Of a DNA stretch of 59,500 nt, positions 25,986 to 37,455 are shown in pieces. The position numbers and the translations under genes were made by a program. Where the stretch lies: contig CAIIXF020000012.1 in assembly GCA_903813345.2 (NCBI GenBank), positions 28,286,684-28,346,183 on the forward strand, given 5' to 3'. Under the pieces are notes generated by a model that was given only the letters and a program-made list of their open reading frames with translations, was not told the DNA's origin and ran no database searches. Origin of the DNA: Owenia fusiformis. Its lineage: Eukaryota; Annelida; Polychaeta; Sabellida; Oweniidae. Position 1 is the first letter of the stretch; every line of letters begins with the position of its first letter.

Positions 25986-27887
25986 CAAGCTGTAATATAC
26001 AGTTTTGTTGTGTAGTACTTCACAAATCAAAACAAATCAGCTATAAAAGTATTCTGAGCGACAGGGCCTTGTGATTAGGCGCTTTTATATAATTAATCAA
26101 TATATATATTTATTTAATGTACGGTTTGGATTTTAATTTTTAATATATCCTAAAATAACTCCAAAATTGCGGCCTTGATATCAAATGGGAGTTAAAATGT
26201 GAAAAATACCAGATATAAAGATTGAATTGGTAATGTAATTGTTATGATTCTGATTTGCTCGCTGGATCTGATTTAACATTTCTTTGAATGAGAGAGTCGA
26301 TCAAATGAGTATTTCTGAATTCTAGAATGTTGATGAATCTCTCTTTTAAAGTAGATATAAGATATTGACATGAACATTCACTATCAATGGTGACGGTGCA
26401 GTGTGAGACTCGTAATCCTTGATTTTCAAGCATCCCGTGGGGCAAAGATTCAAATTAACGGTCGAAGTTAGGACCGCGTGAAACTGGATTAAACATTATC
26501 AGATGAGTAAAAATCTTTTATTGAAAAACCAATATCAAAATTAGAACTGAAACTTTCCGTCAAAAAAACTTAAAACTAACAAAAGCCCTGCTCTTGATGG
26601 TTTAAAAAAATCAATGGTGATTTATTCTTTTTATATTTTTTTATTTCCATAGAAACATAGAATTAATTAACTTCATCATCCCATTTAATTTAAGGAAGTT
26701 TGTACCTTAGTAATTAATCGATTCATGAATCTTTTGCCAGATTTATTTCATTGAACTATGGTTGCTAATTTAGCTAAACTATTATAAAACTCTAACAACT
26801 CGTTTATAATGTTGTTATCGCTGTTTTAGTACAGGACGTAGTATTGGCACGAGTCTTTTTACAAACATAATGTATGAAGTAATTGTGTTTTTTGTTAGTA
26901 TTTTATTTTAAGGCCATGCAAGCATGAAAAAATCCTTGATCTTTAGCAACTAATCGAGTATGGTGGTACTTTTGAGGATTGGGGCTTCAGTGTGACGCTT
27001 TAACGATGACCGACAGGTTTTGCTATACCTTGGGGTTACCGCTATCTGGTTGTATCATGTATGTCTATCATCAAACACTCAAAAATGTGGCCGGAAATAC
27101 AAGAACGAAATTTTTCGATTAATTAATCGATCGGTATCGCTTATTCGTGATTTAATGTTTGATTGGGTTCTTCAACTTTGACCTTTAAGCCTATTATCAA
27201 TGACCGTGATTCATAAAGCGTTTGTCCACCGACAGAAATGACATCCGTTCGATTAAACTATTTCCAGCTATTATAGGAGAAACATAGATAAAGTCAATAG
27301 TTAATATAGTTTAATATTGACTTAATTCTTCATCAAAAAGGCTCGTGTTACGACGGTTCCTGAACAAGAAACTCCCATTTTCGGATTTCGAGTCGCAGTT
27401 TTTCACATATACTATGGCTAGTAAATGTTAAAACAAAAAATCTGTTGGTTTTTTATGTTACATCTTTCAAGTTTAAGTTTAGTTTAAGTTAACGTTTATT
27501 GGCACAACAAAATATGTCTTACCAAGTACAAGTACAAGCTAAAAATATGTCTTACCAAGACTTTCTTTCAAGTAACTTCGAAAAATCTACTATATATTGA
27601 TACATATAAATGCAAGGATCGTGTATAATCAAATTTACATTTAAATAAGGAGTGTGTACGGAAGGGGTTGGGGATATACTCTAAGATATTCTCTAAGGTT
27701 TATCCTGACAGATAAACGGTGTATATGTATATATCTTCCCTGTGGACTATAATGACTAAAACAACCAAGGATCACCGTCCCCGGTGGGTGGACCCTACAT
27801 CAACGACCGACTTTATATAACTGGTGTATCTCATATTTCAATGGTTTCCAGTAATTCATCATGATGCGATTTTCGAACTCTAGTTGT
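25986..27887. other. intergenic, no gene recognised
   Basis: About 1.9 kb of AT-rich DNA between array B and the Ngaro element. A minus-strand frame at 26242-26445 (67 codons) has no recognised domain. Two near-repeats of 'aatatgtcttaccaag' sit at 27510-27565. Confidence 0.4.
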
Positions 27888-28003
27888 TATTAATTCCTTT
27901 CCTCAATACAATAAAACAACACAAGTCAGCAATTGGGCTAAAACTGAGCGGATATTTTTATTATTATATAAATAAATTCAAACAAAACAGTTTAAAAACC
28001 GCC
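27888..28003 (-). repeat. Ngaro split direct repeat B2
   Basis: Matches 28192-28306 almost base for base, from ATTAATTCCTTTCCTCAATA to TTTAAAAACCGCC. It marks the 3' terminus of the element. Confidence 0.9.
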
Positions 28004-28055
28004 CTAATGTTACATATATACAGGATTTTAAATAAATGGGTGGGAGGGAGTGGCA

Positions 28056-28191
28056 TAAAATTCCAAAACGAACACGATGCGCATGTGTGAATTGCCACTC
28101 ACTTTTCAAAGAGCTGATACATAAGACGTCGTATAGATGTCGTGTTATTCGATCAATTCATTAAATACAATTTACATGAATATAAATATAA
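28056..28191 (-). repeat. Ngaro split direct repeat A2
   Basis: Matches 32223-32361, from CATAAAATTCCAAAACGAAC to CATGAATATAAATATA. It is directly joined to B1. Confidence 0.9.
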
Positions 28192-28306
28192 ATTAATTCC
28201 TTTCCTCAATACAATAAAACAACACAAGTCAGCAATTGGGCTAAAACTGAGCGGATATTTTTATTATTATATAAATAAATTCAAACAAAACAGTTTAAAA
28301 ACCGCC
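28192..28306 (-). repeat. Ngaro split direct repeat B1
   Basis: Internal copy of the terminal B repeat, lying between the recombinase ORF and A2. Confidence 0.9.
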
Positions 28307-28367
28307 CATATTCCGCCCAATGCTGATCAAATGCACCTTAAAATCTGATTCGAACAATCTAAGTACC

Positions 28368-29318
28368 TTACTCTACAAGTTTTGAAGTTAATTTGGCCAA
28401 CGTTTCACGTGGTGTTCTAATGTAGCGTTGGAAGCAATCGCTTCGCCATCTACCCATAATTTTTATTTGCCAATCTTGCATGCCAATGTTTCCTGCAGTA
28501 GTAGCACCCCCTATGCGAAAAGAATGACCACTGTATCTTTCTGAATTATAACCTAAAAGGCTGATAGACAACTTTAAATGAGAAATGAAGATTGATCTAT
28601 CTAACACGTTCCCATCTTTGTCTGTTAACAATGATTCATTGCTCATATGTAAGTTTTCTTTGTGTTTTAAGTATTGTTCTGTAATACAAACAGCACATAA
28701 TTTCAGACCTGTGCAACCAATGACTGCCTCCTTTCCCTTACCAGTAGGGTCAGTTTTTGATATACGTATCTTAATTATCATGTACTTTTCATTGACATCA
28801 GGTTTTTGTACAATGATAACGTCATTTTGGTTTAAGTTAATTAATTCTGATGTTCTCAGTAAACCAAAAAATGCTATCGACATTGCTGTAAAATACATCA
28901 GTTGATTGAAGTCATTAAAATCGTGCATGTGAATTAACTGAAACATAATTTCAACGGTGATAGCTTCTTTTTGGTTAACGGAGTTGTCTTGCTCCATAAG
29001 AACTGCTTTCAGTGCTCGTTTTATCTTAAATGAACCTTCTAAGGGGTCCTCGTAACCCTGTTCTAAATGAAGAGATCTTACTGCGTAGAGGTAGTTGAGT
29101 ATTGTGCCATGCCTTTTATGATTATTGAAACAATGTGCAATATACATTAAGAGACACTCTTCGTTAGCTGGTAAGCTGTTTAAATCAGCTTTTTCACAAA
29201 ATTCTATGAATGATTTTTGTCCCGAAGAGTAAGTCTTCCTAGTGGCGGGGCGCAATCCTCGGCGTACCAGATCGTTAGCAGTTTGTTTCAACTCGTTGCA
29301 GTCCAAAGACCCTATCAA
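28368..29318 (-). CDS. Ngaro tyrosine recombinase (316 aa)
   Basis: DNA integrase of the retrotransposon; it inserts the circular DNA copy by site-specific-type recombination. An N-terminal SAM-like core-binding region (about 1-110) is followed by the catalytic domain. The expected residues are present: Arg155 (LLRTSE), Lys188 (ISKTD), His265-x-x-Arg268 (GHSFRIGGATT), Trp291 in the GRW position that replaces the second His, and the nucleophile Tyr299 (CFQRYIRTP). The frame is full length with no stops. It lies 165 nt downstream of the RT ORF in the same phase, with a possible splice acceptor (TTGATAG|GG) just before it, so it may be spliced to upstream sequence. The sequence supports an active enzyme. 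Confidence 0.94.
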   Translation of the reverse strand: MIGSLDCNELKQTANDLVRRGLRPATRKTYSSGQKSFIEFCEKADLNSLPANEECLLMYIAHCFNNHKRHGTILNYLYAVRSLHLEQGYEDPLEGSFKIKRALKAVLMEQDNSVNQKEAITVEIMFQLIHMHDFNDFNQLMYFTAMSIAFFGLLRTSELINLNQNDVIIVQKPDVNEKYMIIKIRISKTDPTGKGKEAVIGCTGLKLCAVCITEQYLKHKENLHMSNESLLTDKDGNVLDRSIFISHLKLSISLLGYNSERYSGHSFRIGGATTAGNIGMQDWQIKIMGRWRSDCFQRYIRTPRETLAKLTSKLVE

Positions 29319-29483
29319 ACATAAATTGAATAATTAAGATTATGCTAATTAACGCTAACTCCTAATTCAAATACCTAACGCTCTAACGTATAATACAAAC
29401 GTAATTTTTTGTTTTGTTTTCTATGATATAAAAACAATAAAACACTTAATTCCTCAGACCAAAATAAAATACATAGGCCTATA

Positions 29484-31229
29484 TTAATAAAACAGTTTGA
29501 TGCTTCGGGGTTTACTTCGTTGTAATGCCACTGATTCTGTTAATGTATAAAAACGTTGCATTTGTCCTCTTGACAATGCGTCAGCTATTTCATTACAGGT
29601 TCCTTCAATCCAAGATGCTCTACATTCGCACTGGTATAATGCACAATTATAGAACAGAGATCTCACAAGTGCCATGATGTGTTTGTCTTTGCTTTTCCCA
29701 GTGTTGATAATTGTGACGACTGCTTGATTGTCACAATGCAGAATTATCTTTTGCTGAGAAAGATTATGTCCCCATGTAGCAATTGAAATTACAATAGCGA
29801 AGAGTTCTTTCCATGTAATGTTGAATTCCTGGTATTTGGCTGTGAATAATTCGGAAATCCAATTCCCCTGAAAATAAGCTCCATATCTACTTCCTGATGC
29901 GTCGGTGAAGAGTTGTAATTTGTTGCTGGAAATCCAATTTTCTTCGTAAAATAACGTGATCCCGTTCCAAAAAGGAAGATATGATAGCCACCAGTTTATG
30001 TCTGCTCTGAACGACTTGTTTAGTTTGATTTTGTGATTGAGATGTTTAACTTTGCTGGACGTGTCTATCAGTCTCCTGAGGAACGTTCTTCCGGATTTAA
30101 CCACTCTGCAGATAAAACTCAGCTTACCGATCAGAGATAGAATTTCACGTTTAGAAGCTTTATGTCGGAATTTCCAGTTTTTTAATTCATTGATGATGTC
30201 GTTCAACCGTTGATCAGTTATTCGAACTTCCATTTTAATAGAATCGATTTCCATTCCCAGGAATTCAAGTGAAGTTGTAGCGTTCACTATTTTGTTTGGG
30301 TTACATTTGAATCCTATGTCTTCGCACGTTTTTATCATATTTTGGAGATTTATCTCGCATTGAAGGCTGTTCGGTGGTCCGCATGTAAAGTAATCATCGA
30401 GATAATGAATTGTGTATGTGACGTCATTTTGAAGCATGATGTATTGTAGTGCGTCGGCGAAGTCGCTGAAAATCTTAGGCGAACTGCGACTTCCGAATGG
30501 AATTACCAAATCAAGAAAATAAACTGTGATCTTTTCTCCTGTAGAACCGTGAATCATTTGCCATGTGGTTCCTAATAGGTTCCAGTCTGATTGATGAACG
30601 GGGATGTATTTAAAAGCGTCAGCTAAATCCAACTTCGACATTAAACAACCACGTCCCTGTCTCTTGACTTCGTTTATAGCATCGTCCATAGACACATAGT
30701 GACAAGCGTATTCTTCCTTGTTGATGTGATCATTAACCGAGGCACCTGGTGGCCAAGACAAATCGTGTATTAACCTATACTTAATAGGCATCGAGTGTTT
30801 TTTGGGGTAAACACCCATCGGCGAACCGACAAAATTATCTATTGGAATTGATGTAAATGGTCCAACTTTTCGACCTATGTTGACATCTTTGAATATCACA
30901 TTTTCAACTGCCTCACTATATGTGTCTGTCGACTTCCAATTGTTATGAATTCGTAAGTTTTGAGGACCGGTGTATCCTAATTTAACACCGTGTTCAGCTC
31001 CTGACAGTATCCTATCGACGAATTCAAGATCAGGGTGTGATAATAGTCCGTTCTTAAATGCATTAAGATTCAGGGGATTGTACGGGATTATTGATTTTGG
31101 ATCCTGACTTGGAACAGTTACATTTGGAATATGGCAACTCACTAATCTTACACTGTTTGCACACATGTTTCCTCCAACATTTGTCCCCAAAGGAACATTG
31201 TCCGGATTGGAATTTGTTGCACACTTCAT
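29484..31229 (-). CDS. Ngaro reverse transcriptase / RNase H polyprotein (581 aa)
   Basis: Copies the element's RNA into DNA and degrades the RNA strand. The RT domain covers about residues 120-350, with the first catalytic aspartate in SKLDLADAF (Asp201) and the YLDD box at 276-279. The RNase H domain covers about 435-560, with Asp443 (LFTDASG), Glu475 (WKELFA), Asp500 (LHCDNQ) and Asp550 (IADALSRG), all in place. The first 165 nt overlap the end of the gag ORF in a different phase, so expression needs frameshifting, reinitiation or splicing. No protease domain is seen. This order (gag, RT-RH, YR) is typical of Ngaro. The frame is intact. Confidence 0.94.
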   Translation of the reverse strand: MKCATNSNPDNVPLGTNVGGNMCANSVRLVSCHIPNVTVPSQDPKSIIPYNPLNLNAFKNGLLSHPDLEFVDRILSGAEHGVKLGYTGPQNLRIHNNWKSTDTYSEAVENVIFKDVNIGRKVGPFTSIPIDNFVGSPMGVYPKKHSMPIKYRLIHDLSWPPGASVNDHINKEEYACHYVSMDDAINEVKRQGRGCLMSKLDLADAFKYIPVHQSDWNLLGTTWQMIHGSTGEKITVYFLDLVIPFGSRSSPKIFSDFADALQYIMLQNDVTYTIHYLDDYFTCGPPNSLQCEINLQNMIKTCEDIGFKCNPNKIVNATTSLEFLGMEIDSIKMEVRITDQRLNDIINELKNWKFRHKASKREILSLIGKLSFICRVVKSGRTFLRRLIDTSSKVKHLNHKIKLNKSFRADINWWLSYLPFWNGITLFYEENWISSNKLQLFTDASGSRYGAYFQGNWISELFTAKYQEFNITWKELFAIVISIATWGHNLSQQKIILHCDNQAVVTIINTGKSKDKHIMALVRSLFYNCALYQCECRASWIEGTCNEIADALSRGQMQRFYTLTESVALQRSKPRSIKLFY

Positions 31230-32190
31230 TCGATACTGAAGAATTGCGAGATTTATCCTTCTCCGTCGTTTTCTCCATCGTTTCCGACGCTGGAAAAGGA
31301 CAATTCGATACTTGGTGGTCAGGTTGTTTACAGCGGAAGCATTTTGTGGTGTGTTTTATTGCCGATGCATCCAAATTTGTTGTATATAGATAACTATCCA
31401 ATGATCCAAATTTAAACGACTTTTGACTTCCCAATTTGAGTCTGAACTTTATGTCGTACTCGTAAATGGATGTCCATTTATATTTTTTGTCACATTCTTG
31501 TATGTGTATTCGATATTTATGTAATTCTGTATATAGCTGAGGATATCGTTCCATAAGTATCATTTCGTATATGTTCCAGGCAGTGATCCAGGACAGAAAG
31601 TTGATTATCTGGGTTTGTTTACGTTTTTTCTTTAGTTTCAGATGATCCCCATCGTGACATAAAAATTGTTCAGTATCCTCACTGTTTTCCGCAGCTTGAC
31701 CATAGAGATTAGACGGTAGCAATTCGACGAGATTTATGTACTCACCAGATGTTATTTTATTTGTTGTTTTCTCTGGTACCCCTATGGCGCATCCTTCGAA
31801 CGAACATGGCGTGTTCACTGGACTGGAAACCGGTTTGGGTGTGGCACCACTTTCAACTTTTTCGTTCCTTTTTTCGTTGATATGAATGTCCTTTAATGTT
31901 TGTTGTATTAATTCCTGGCCTTTTTGTAATTTTGAGGTGATAACAGTTAATGCATTTACCTGCGTGCTCAGTTGTATAATCGCCTGAGCCCAAGGTTCCG
32001 GTGATATTTGCACTTCAACGGTTTCCTCGTGTATTGTTTCATTTTTCAAATCCGTATTTTTTATAGTTTCTGTCATTTTAACTTCACATTTTTCGCCTGT
32101 TGGGCCTTGATGTCCCTTGACAAAATCTCCACATTTGGAGCATCGTTTTGGTTTTGCACCTTTTGGTGATATTTCTATACTTTTGCTCAT
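31063..32190 (-). CDS. Ngaro gag-like ORF1 with zinc fingers (375 aa)
   Basis: Nucleocapsid-like protein that should bind the element's RNA. An N-terminal Cys-rich motif, CSKCG (residues 17-21) with a later Cys35, is followed by a helical middle region. Near residue 285 is a retroviral-type knuckle CFRCKQPDHQVSNC (CX2CX4HX4C). Near residue 330 is a CCCH-type finger CNKFQSGQCSFGDKCWRKH, then more paired cysteines. The start Met lies just inside repeat A1. The end overlaps the RT ORF. There is no similarity to host genes. Confidence 0.88.
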   Translation of the reverse strand: MSKSIEISPKGAKPKRCSKCGDFVKGHQGPTGEKCEVKMTETIKNTDLKNETIHEETVEVQISPEPWAQAIIQLSTQVNALTVITSKLQKGQELIQQTLKDIHINEKRNEKVESGATPKPVSSPVNTPCSFEGCAIGVPEKTTNKITSGEYINLVELLPSNLYGQAAENSEDTEQFLCHDGDHLKLKKKRKQTQIINFLSWITAWNIYEMILMERYPQLYTELHKYRIHIQECDKKYKWTSIYEYDIKFRLKLGSQKSFKFGSLDSYLYTTNLDASAIKHTTKCFRCKQPDHQVSNCPFPASETMEKTTEKDKSRNSSVSNEVCNKFQSGQCSFGDKCWRKHVCKQCKISELPYSKCNCSKSGSKINNPVQSPES

Positions 32191-32222
32191 ATTTGCTCAC
32201 AAAATTTATCACGTCCATACAC

Positions 32223-32361
32223 ACATAAAATTCCAAAACGAACACGATGCGCATGTGTGAATTGCCACTCACTTTTCAAAGAGCTGATACATAAGACGTC
32301 GTATAGATGTCGTGTTATTCGATCAATTCATTAAATACAATTTACATGAATATAAATATAA
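32223..32361 (-). repeat. Ngaro split direct repeat A1 (5' terminus)
   Basis: Terminal copy of the A repeat. Sequence beyond 32361 (GTATACGCATC) has no match near A2, which fixes the element end. Confidence 0.9.
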
Positions 32362-34103
32362 AGTATACGCATCACAACATTCGTCAGCCGATAATAGAAC
32401 TTGGTTTCGCGCAACGTTTTTAGCTTAAAGTATATAAAGTTAGTTCAATTAATCCGAAATGCGGTAACAGATATATTTTAGCTAACCCGTTGTTTTGTTC
32501 AAAACCTCTCTATTTCTATTGTACAGTTGTATCTATTTCGTTGACGTGTGTTCAAATGAATGATTAGAGATTTCCCAGTTCGGTCGAGGAGATGATTCTC
32601 GATACACATTACGTTTGATACCTGTTTAAACTTTAATAGGGGCGTCTGAAAAGTTTTTGAGTTGATTTATTGTTTTCATGATGAACTACTCATCATTTTT
32701 GATATTTTTTCTAAAATTTCGTATTTGATTTTCCATCAGTCGAGATACTTTACTATAATCTGCCCACTCAACCGGTCCGTGAAGCCAGCTTGCTAAATCC
32801 CGCGCTCGCTTTTTAAAATATTAGCATTTTCTGTTTAGTAGCAAATAGGAAAAAATTAACATCTCTATTTCAATCTATCATTTCTCAAGTATTTTTGGAT
32901 CCCCGGGGATTAATGTGATTGGAAGGTGCAGAGAGGTAAGCAAGGGACGCACTGAACGAAATGCTACGGATGTTGGTATAGTTAACACGCAAATTGCAAA
33001 TGAATTAAGTCATACATTTTATTTGCCCAGTGTTTTTAAGAGTAATTTCCTCCAATAAAATAATTTCCAACTTTTCAGGATTTATTAATTGTAACATTTG
33101 TCTTTAATATCGTTTTGTTGACACATAAAGGTACATGTTCAAGTTATTTGATCTGAGCAGACGGATTATATTTCGTACACATGGCGTAAAACATAGCCGT
33201 TTTAATAAGAATTAGGAAACGAATGCTTTTTCCAGAAAAGGATTGTCTGAAATAATATTTCAACATTTCAATGCAATATAATGCAATGTTACACACCAGG
33301 GAAGCTTGGAGAAGCTCGAATTTTGAACCAGTTTTGAAATTAAAAGAATCGACTTGCTAAATAGGGAAAGGATTTGCTATGAGCTGTTTTGCATTTACCA
33401 CAATCAAATATATACGAACAATGCGGGGCAGAACTGATAACAAATGAACATAAACGATCAAATAAGTACTGTTATGGTGTATTTTTGATCTCCTTTGGAA
33501 AATGGTTTCTGGATTGTTACAATAAAATCGAGGATATTTCTTTTGAGCGTTGTTGATTGTGAATATGTGTTTATTCATCATGTATTGATAATGCCTTATA
33601 CGTCTTACCACCGTGTCGCATGCTCAGCAATATGATGTCATTTTAATAAATGTGGCACCGATTCGTTTTTGAGATAATGCTCCAGTGATCTTAATGTAAT
33701 GTCACCTCAAGTGCTTCCGTAATCTTACCAGGGTGTACAAAAGCAATACATGATTACTCATCATTCATTTAAAATAAAGTCATGCTAGTTTTTTTTCGTG
33801 GTGATTTATTACATAGTACAAGCTATTTACAGCTTTTACGAACTTCTGATTTTTATGAAATCATGTGAAATGTATTTGAAACCTGTGATAAAAGAAAAAA
33901 CGGGTTTCATCAGAATACAATTTCAATATTATAGCATCAGTGGTCAGGGGTAAAGTGAATAAAATTAAGAGAATGGCACAATTTCTCTTAGGATTTATCC
34001 CACGTCGAGCTCAATTTACAGCCAACACTAAAATGTGTATGAGTTTTCTTCAGAGTGTTAAAATCATGAAGCATTGATATATAAATACTTCATCAATAAC
34101 TTA
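32362..34103. other. intergenic, no gene recognised
   Basis: AT-rich DNA. A minus-strand frame at 33357-33611 has no domain or splice support. Confidence 0.4.
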
Positions 34104-34243
34104 TGCCTGGGTCACATTTGCTCCGATCCATCGGCCGGCGCCCGGCCGATTGAGTGTTTTGCTCAATATTGTATTCAATTTTGAACAAAATACTCAATCG
34201 GCCGGGCGCCGTAGTGAAAATCTTAGCAAATGTGACCAAGGCA
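34104..34243. mobile_element. 140-bp palindromic MITE (TGCCTGGGTCAC family), copy 1
   Basis: Starts TGCCTGGGTCACATTTGC and ends GCAAATGTGACCAAGGCA. The GC-rich inner arms CCGGCGCCCGGCCGATTGAG and CTCAATCGGCCGGGCGCC pair with each other. It is flanked by TTA on both sides (34101-34103 and 34244-34246), a 3-bp duplication typical of PIF/Harbinger. Two further copies lie inside the Harbinger element at 52-55 kb. Confidence 0.9.
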
Positions 34244-34364
34244 TTAGAGAAAGTTGTTTTTAAATGGCATCTCTATAATATAAAATGATCCATAATTTCT
34301 TCAAAGTAAACATTATGTACACAGTTTTATACATTAAGTCTTTTACAAGGTGCATACCTTATCA

Positions 34365-36365
34365 CACTGTATGTACAGTGATCGTCTACTATTAAAAGTG
34401 CGTGATCAAAGACTCGACAAGATGCGCAAAATTCAAATATTTTGTAACGGTTATTTTTAAAAGATTTATTTGTGTTTATATTACAGGCTACTGGTTATTC
34501 AATTAGCTTTTGTAGGCACAGGAACACCCTTATGCTTTGAGAAATATATATCAGTTTGACCATTTTTCGTAAATGTTATTGATTTTACGATGTAAAGATA
34601 TAAATGCGATGTAATATTTGTTATTTTATTTAAAAAGCTTAAAAATATCGAAAACAATTGAACATTTTTACTCTCTTTATTTTTAATACTTAGGTAGGGT
34701 CTTTGGCTTCCATTTGACCATGATGAAATTCACGTTTCCTCTTAAATAACATGGAATTAATATTCTAAAACAGAAACGAATGGATCAGCCTATAGCGTGA
34801 GTTTCAGCAAACCATATATCATTTTCATACATGCTTTTCAAGAAAAGAAAAAAGGGGTTTCTCGCAAAATGTATGTTTAAAATAAACATGTTCATCACCT
34901 TTCACTGACTCAGTCAATTAAATGGTCACTGTGTGTGCGTACATTTTGTTTCTGCCTAGGTTTGAATACATTACCATTAATGATAAGTACACTGTACAGT
35001 AGAACCTGCTAAGTGAAACACCTCTTGAAGCGTAACACCTTATACGAGGAACAGTTTTTAAGTCCTATTTCAGTCCATTTATTTTACCTTCTGATCCAAG
35101 GAACGAGAACTTTACACATTGGCATTCAAGATGATTAACGAATTGTAATGCAAGAATTGAATAAATCATAAATGAAAATGCATGTTACTGTATCGCCCAT
35201 TGTCATGATTGTGCCTGTTTTGGACATGGGGTCTCATAATAAACTTATGAAATATAAAATCTGTACATTATCTATTTCATTGGGGAATTAAATCATTCTT
35301 TTGCATCAAGGTATCAATAAGTATCAGTAGATGCCAGTTGTCAGTTCCCAGTTTCACCACGAGGTGGCTAACTTGGGTCATATATGAATGACAGGTATAA
35401 GGGAAAGCTCCTCTAAAGTTCAATATTCAGTAGATGTATTAATCAATTTTCAACTAAGGTCTATAGGTGAATAGCTTGAGGATTTTAGAATTGCATGTAA
35501 TCGAATACAAACACCCAGTGGGTGTTTTAAAGAAACTCTACAAAGTGTGAAATAAATACCATGCTATTATCTCTAATAATGGTGATTTTATTTTATTTTG
35601 TAGCAGTTGAATGAGGGATTTTGGATGATTTCATTCGATTATTGTCAATCACTGAAATTGTCATAAATTAATTACTTTCTACAAGTATGTGTTTATTTAT
35701 TGATTTCACTTCATTTGGTATTACTCAAGAGAAATTTCTTGTTATCATTCTAAATTTGCCTCTATTTTCAGTAATCTTTCCCATCTTCATCTCTTTTCTT
35801 CATGATGTTCTACAAGGTGGTTTATAATGATTTAAAATTTAGGAGTTCGAAATGAAGGACAGTAAAATCATGTAAACCCAACCACTCTGAAATGCAAAGA
35901 ACATATCATTAGAATCCACATGGTAAAATCACTCACTTGGCTGATCATAAATTGTTTTCATAACATCCTTCTTACTCGACACTGAAGGGGAGTTGGAACG
36001 TCTTATATGCATGTAATGTTAAGTATTATGTACATTAATCATAGGCATGTCAGTTTTGTGGTTTTGGTAATCTAAAAACAGAAAATTTGGTGAAATATAC
36101 ATTTTCGTTCGGCGGGTTTTTGATTTTGCTTCATTTATCAACTCAGTTCAGGTAATTCGGTTGAGCCAATCACTGAATTCTGTTGCCAAATAAATCTTGA
36201 GTCTCTTATACAGCATATGGAATACCATCTGTAGGTAAAATGACATTAAGGTGGTAAAGAGAAGAGAAACAAACATACCTTTCCTCCGACATTTCGAATT
36301 TTGCGCATCTTGTCGAGTCTTTGATCACCCACTTTTAATAGTAGGCGATCACTGTACATACAGTG
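34365..36365. mobile_element. 2,001-bp non-autonomous DNA transposon with ~75-bp TIRs
   Basis: The ends CACTGTATGTACAGTGATCG and CGATCACTGTACATACAGTG are inverted copies. The match continues about 75 bp inward, through ACTATTAAAAGTG, GACTCGACAAGATGCGCAAA and the complementary right arm, with few mismatches. TATCA flanks both sides (34360-34364 and 36366-36370); a 3-bp ATC duplication with an ACACTG end is an alternative reading. No transposase ORF remains. CAC-starting ends with short duplications point to the CMC (CACTA/Chapaev) group, as inference. The region 35335-35430 inside it resembles 48515-48600. Confidence 0.9.
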
Positions 36366-36370
36366 TATCA

Positions 36371-37455
36371 GCATAGCATCCATAATATATCCTGTGCTGA
36401 TGGTCTTAAAGTTAACTGAAGTGATAGATCAATTCTCAGTATTCCAATAATCGACATTTTAGAGGGAGATCAATAGAAAAAATCTAAGAAATTCCACTTT
36501 TTGAAAATTCCCAATCCAATCTACATTTTATATGAATCAAGTCCATCTTTTAATGCTTACCTTTTTATCTGATTTTTGGAATTTAGGATAACTTTTCTCC
36601 AACTTTCATTATAATACTTAAATCTAAAGTATTTCCAGTTTGTTGGTTCCACATTATTTGAAATGATAATTTGGAATAGTAATTGTTTATATTTTTCTTT
36701 AATCGTTTCATTAATCATTGAACAATTTACCTAAGCCTAAAAGGGGCACACATAATAGTGCTGACAACAAAATAAATCTATGTGTAAGGCCAATCAATAT
36801 TTTTAAAAATGATAATAGTCGATATATTATCTAGTAATTATCAATTCACTCGTCAATGGTCGTTTTTCGAAATGTTTCCCCGTCTTTCACCTGAATTGCA
36901 CTATTCTTGTCATTTTAAGGGGAAAGTACAGTATACCATTAACATATATACGATGTAAATGTCTATTTATATCCTGCAATATATTTCCAAAGATTGTGTA
37001 CACACATGCAGATTTTAATGACTGAGGAAGAACGGGTAATCCGTATTTCATTTTCATTTTCACTGAACTACACTGTATCAAAAGGCATCCCGGGTTTACA
37101 ACACTAATACATTAGGGAGCATATAGTATATAATTGTCACACATAGTGACTTAATTCATTACAAAGTATGTTCGTGAAATGTCCTGTGAATGAAATAAAC
37201 CAGTTTGAATCTTGATAAATGCAAAAGTATATTAGCTCATGCAATCTTTGGATACCCCCCCCCCCCCAATCATATGGATACAATAATCACCAAACTCCCA
37301 TCATTTCTAAGAAATAGACTGATCCAATAAACTCGTCTGGAGCCACCATATTGTTTCTACGGGAAACATACAGAAACCTTGAAATCAAACCCTGGGTTTA
37401 CTGTTCATATAAATGCGATGGCAATAGTCGGCTAACTGTCAAAGTGATATAGTAT
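36371..37455. other. intergenic, no gene recognised
   Basis: Holds a C homopolymer at about 37254-37267. No supported frame. Confidence 0.4.

Larger units (their letters stand above)
27888..32361 (-). mobile_element. complete Ngaro-type tyrosine-recombinase retrotransposon
   Basis: Read on the minus strand the order is: repeat A1 (32361-32223), gag-like ORF, RT/RNase H ORF, tyrosine recombinase ORF, repeat B1 (28306-28192), repeat A2 (28191-28056), a 52-bp spacer, repeat B2 (28003-27888). A1/A2 (about 137 bp) and B1/B2 (about 115 bp) are nearly identical pairs. This A1...B1-A2-B2 'split direct repeat' plan is diagnostic of Ngaro/PAT-like elements, unlike the inverted ends of DIRS1. No adenine methyltransferase ORF is present, and no target duplication is expected or seen. 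With all three frames open the copy is probably young. Length 4,474 bp. Confidence 0.93.

Noticed and set aside
27888-32361. LTR retrotransposon or DIRS1-type element
   Set aside because: The ends are split direct repeats (A1...B1-A2-B2), not LTRs or inverted ends, and the integrase is a tyrosine recombinase with no methyltransferase ORF.
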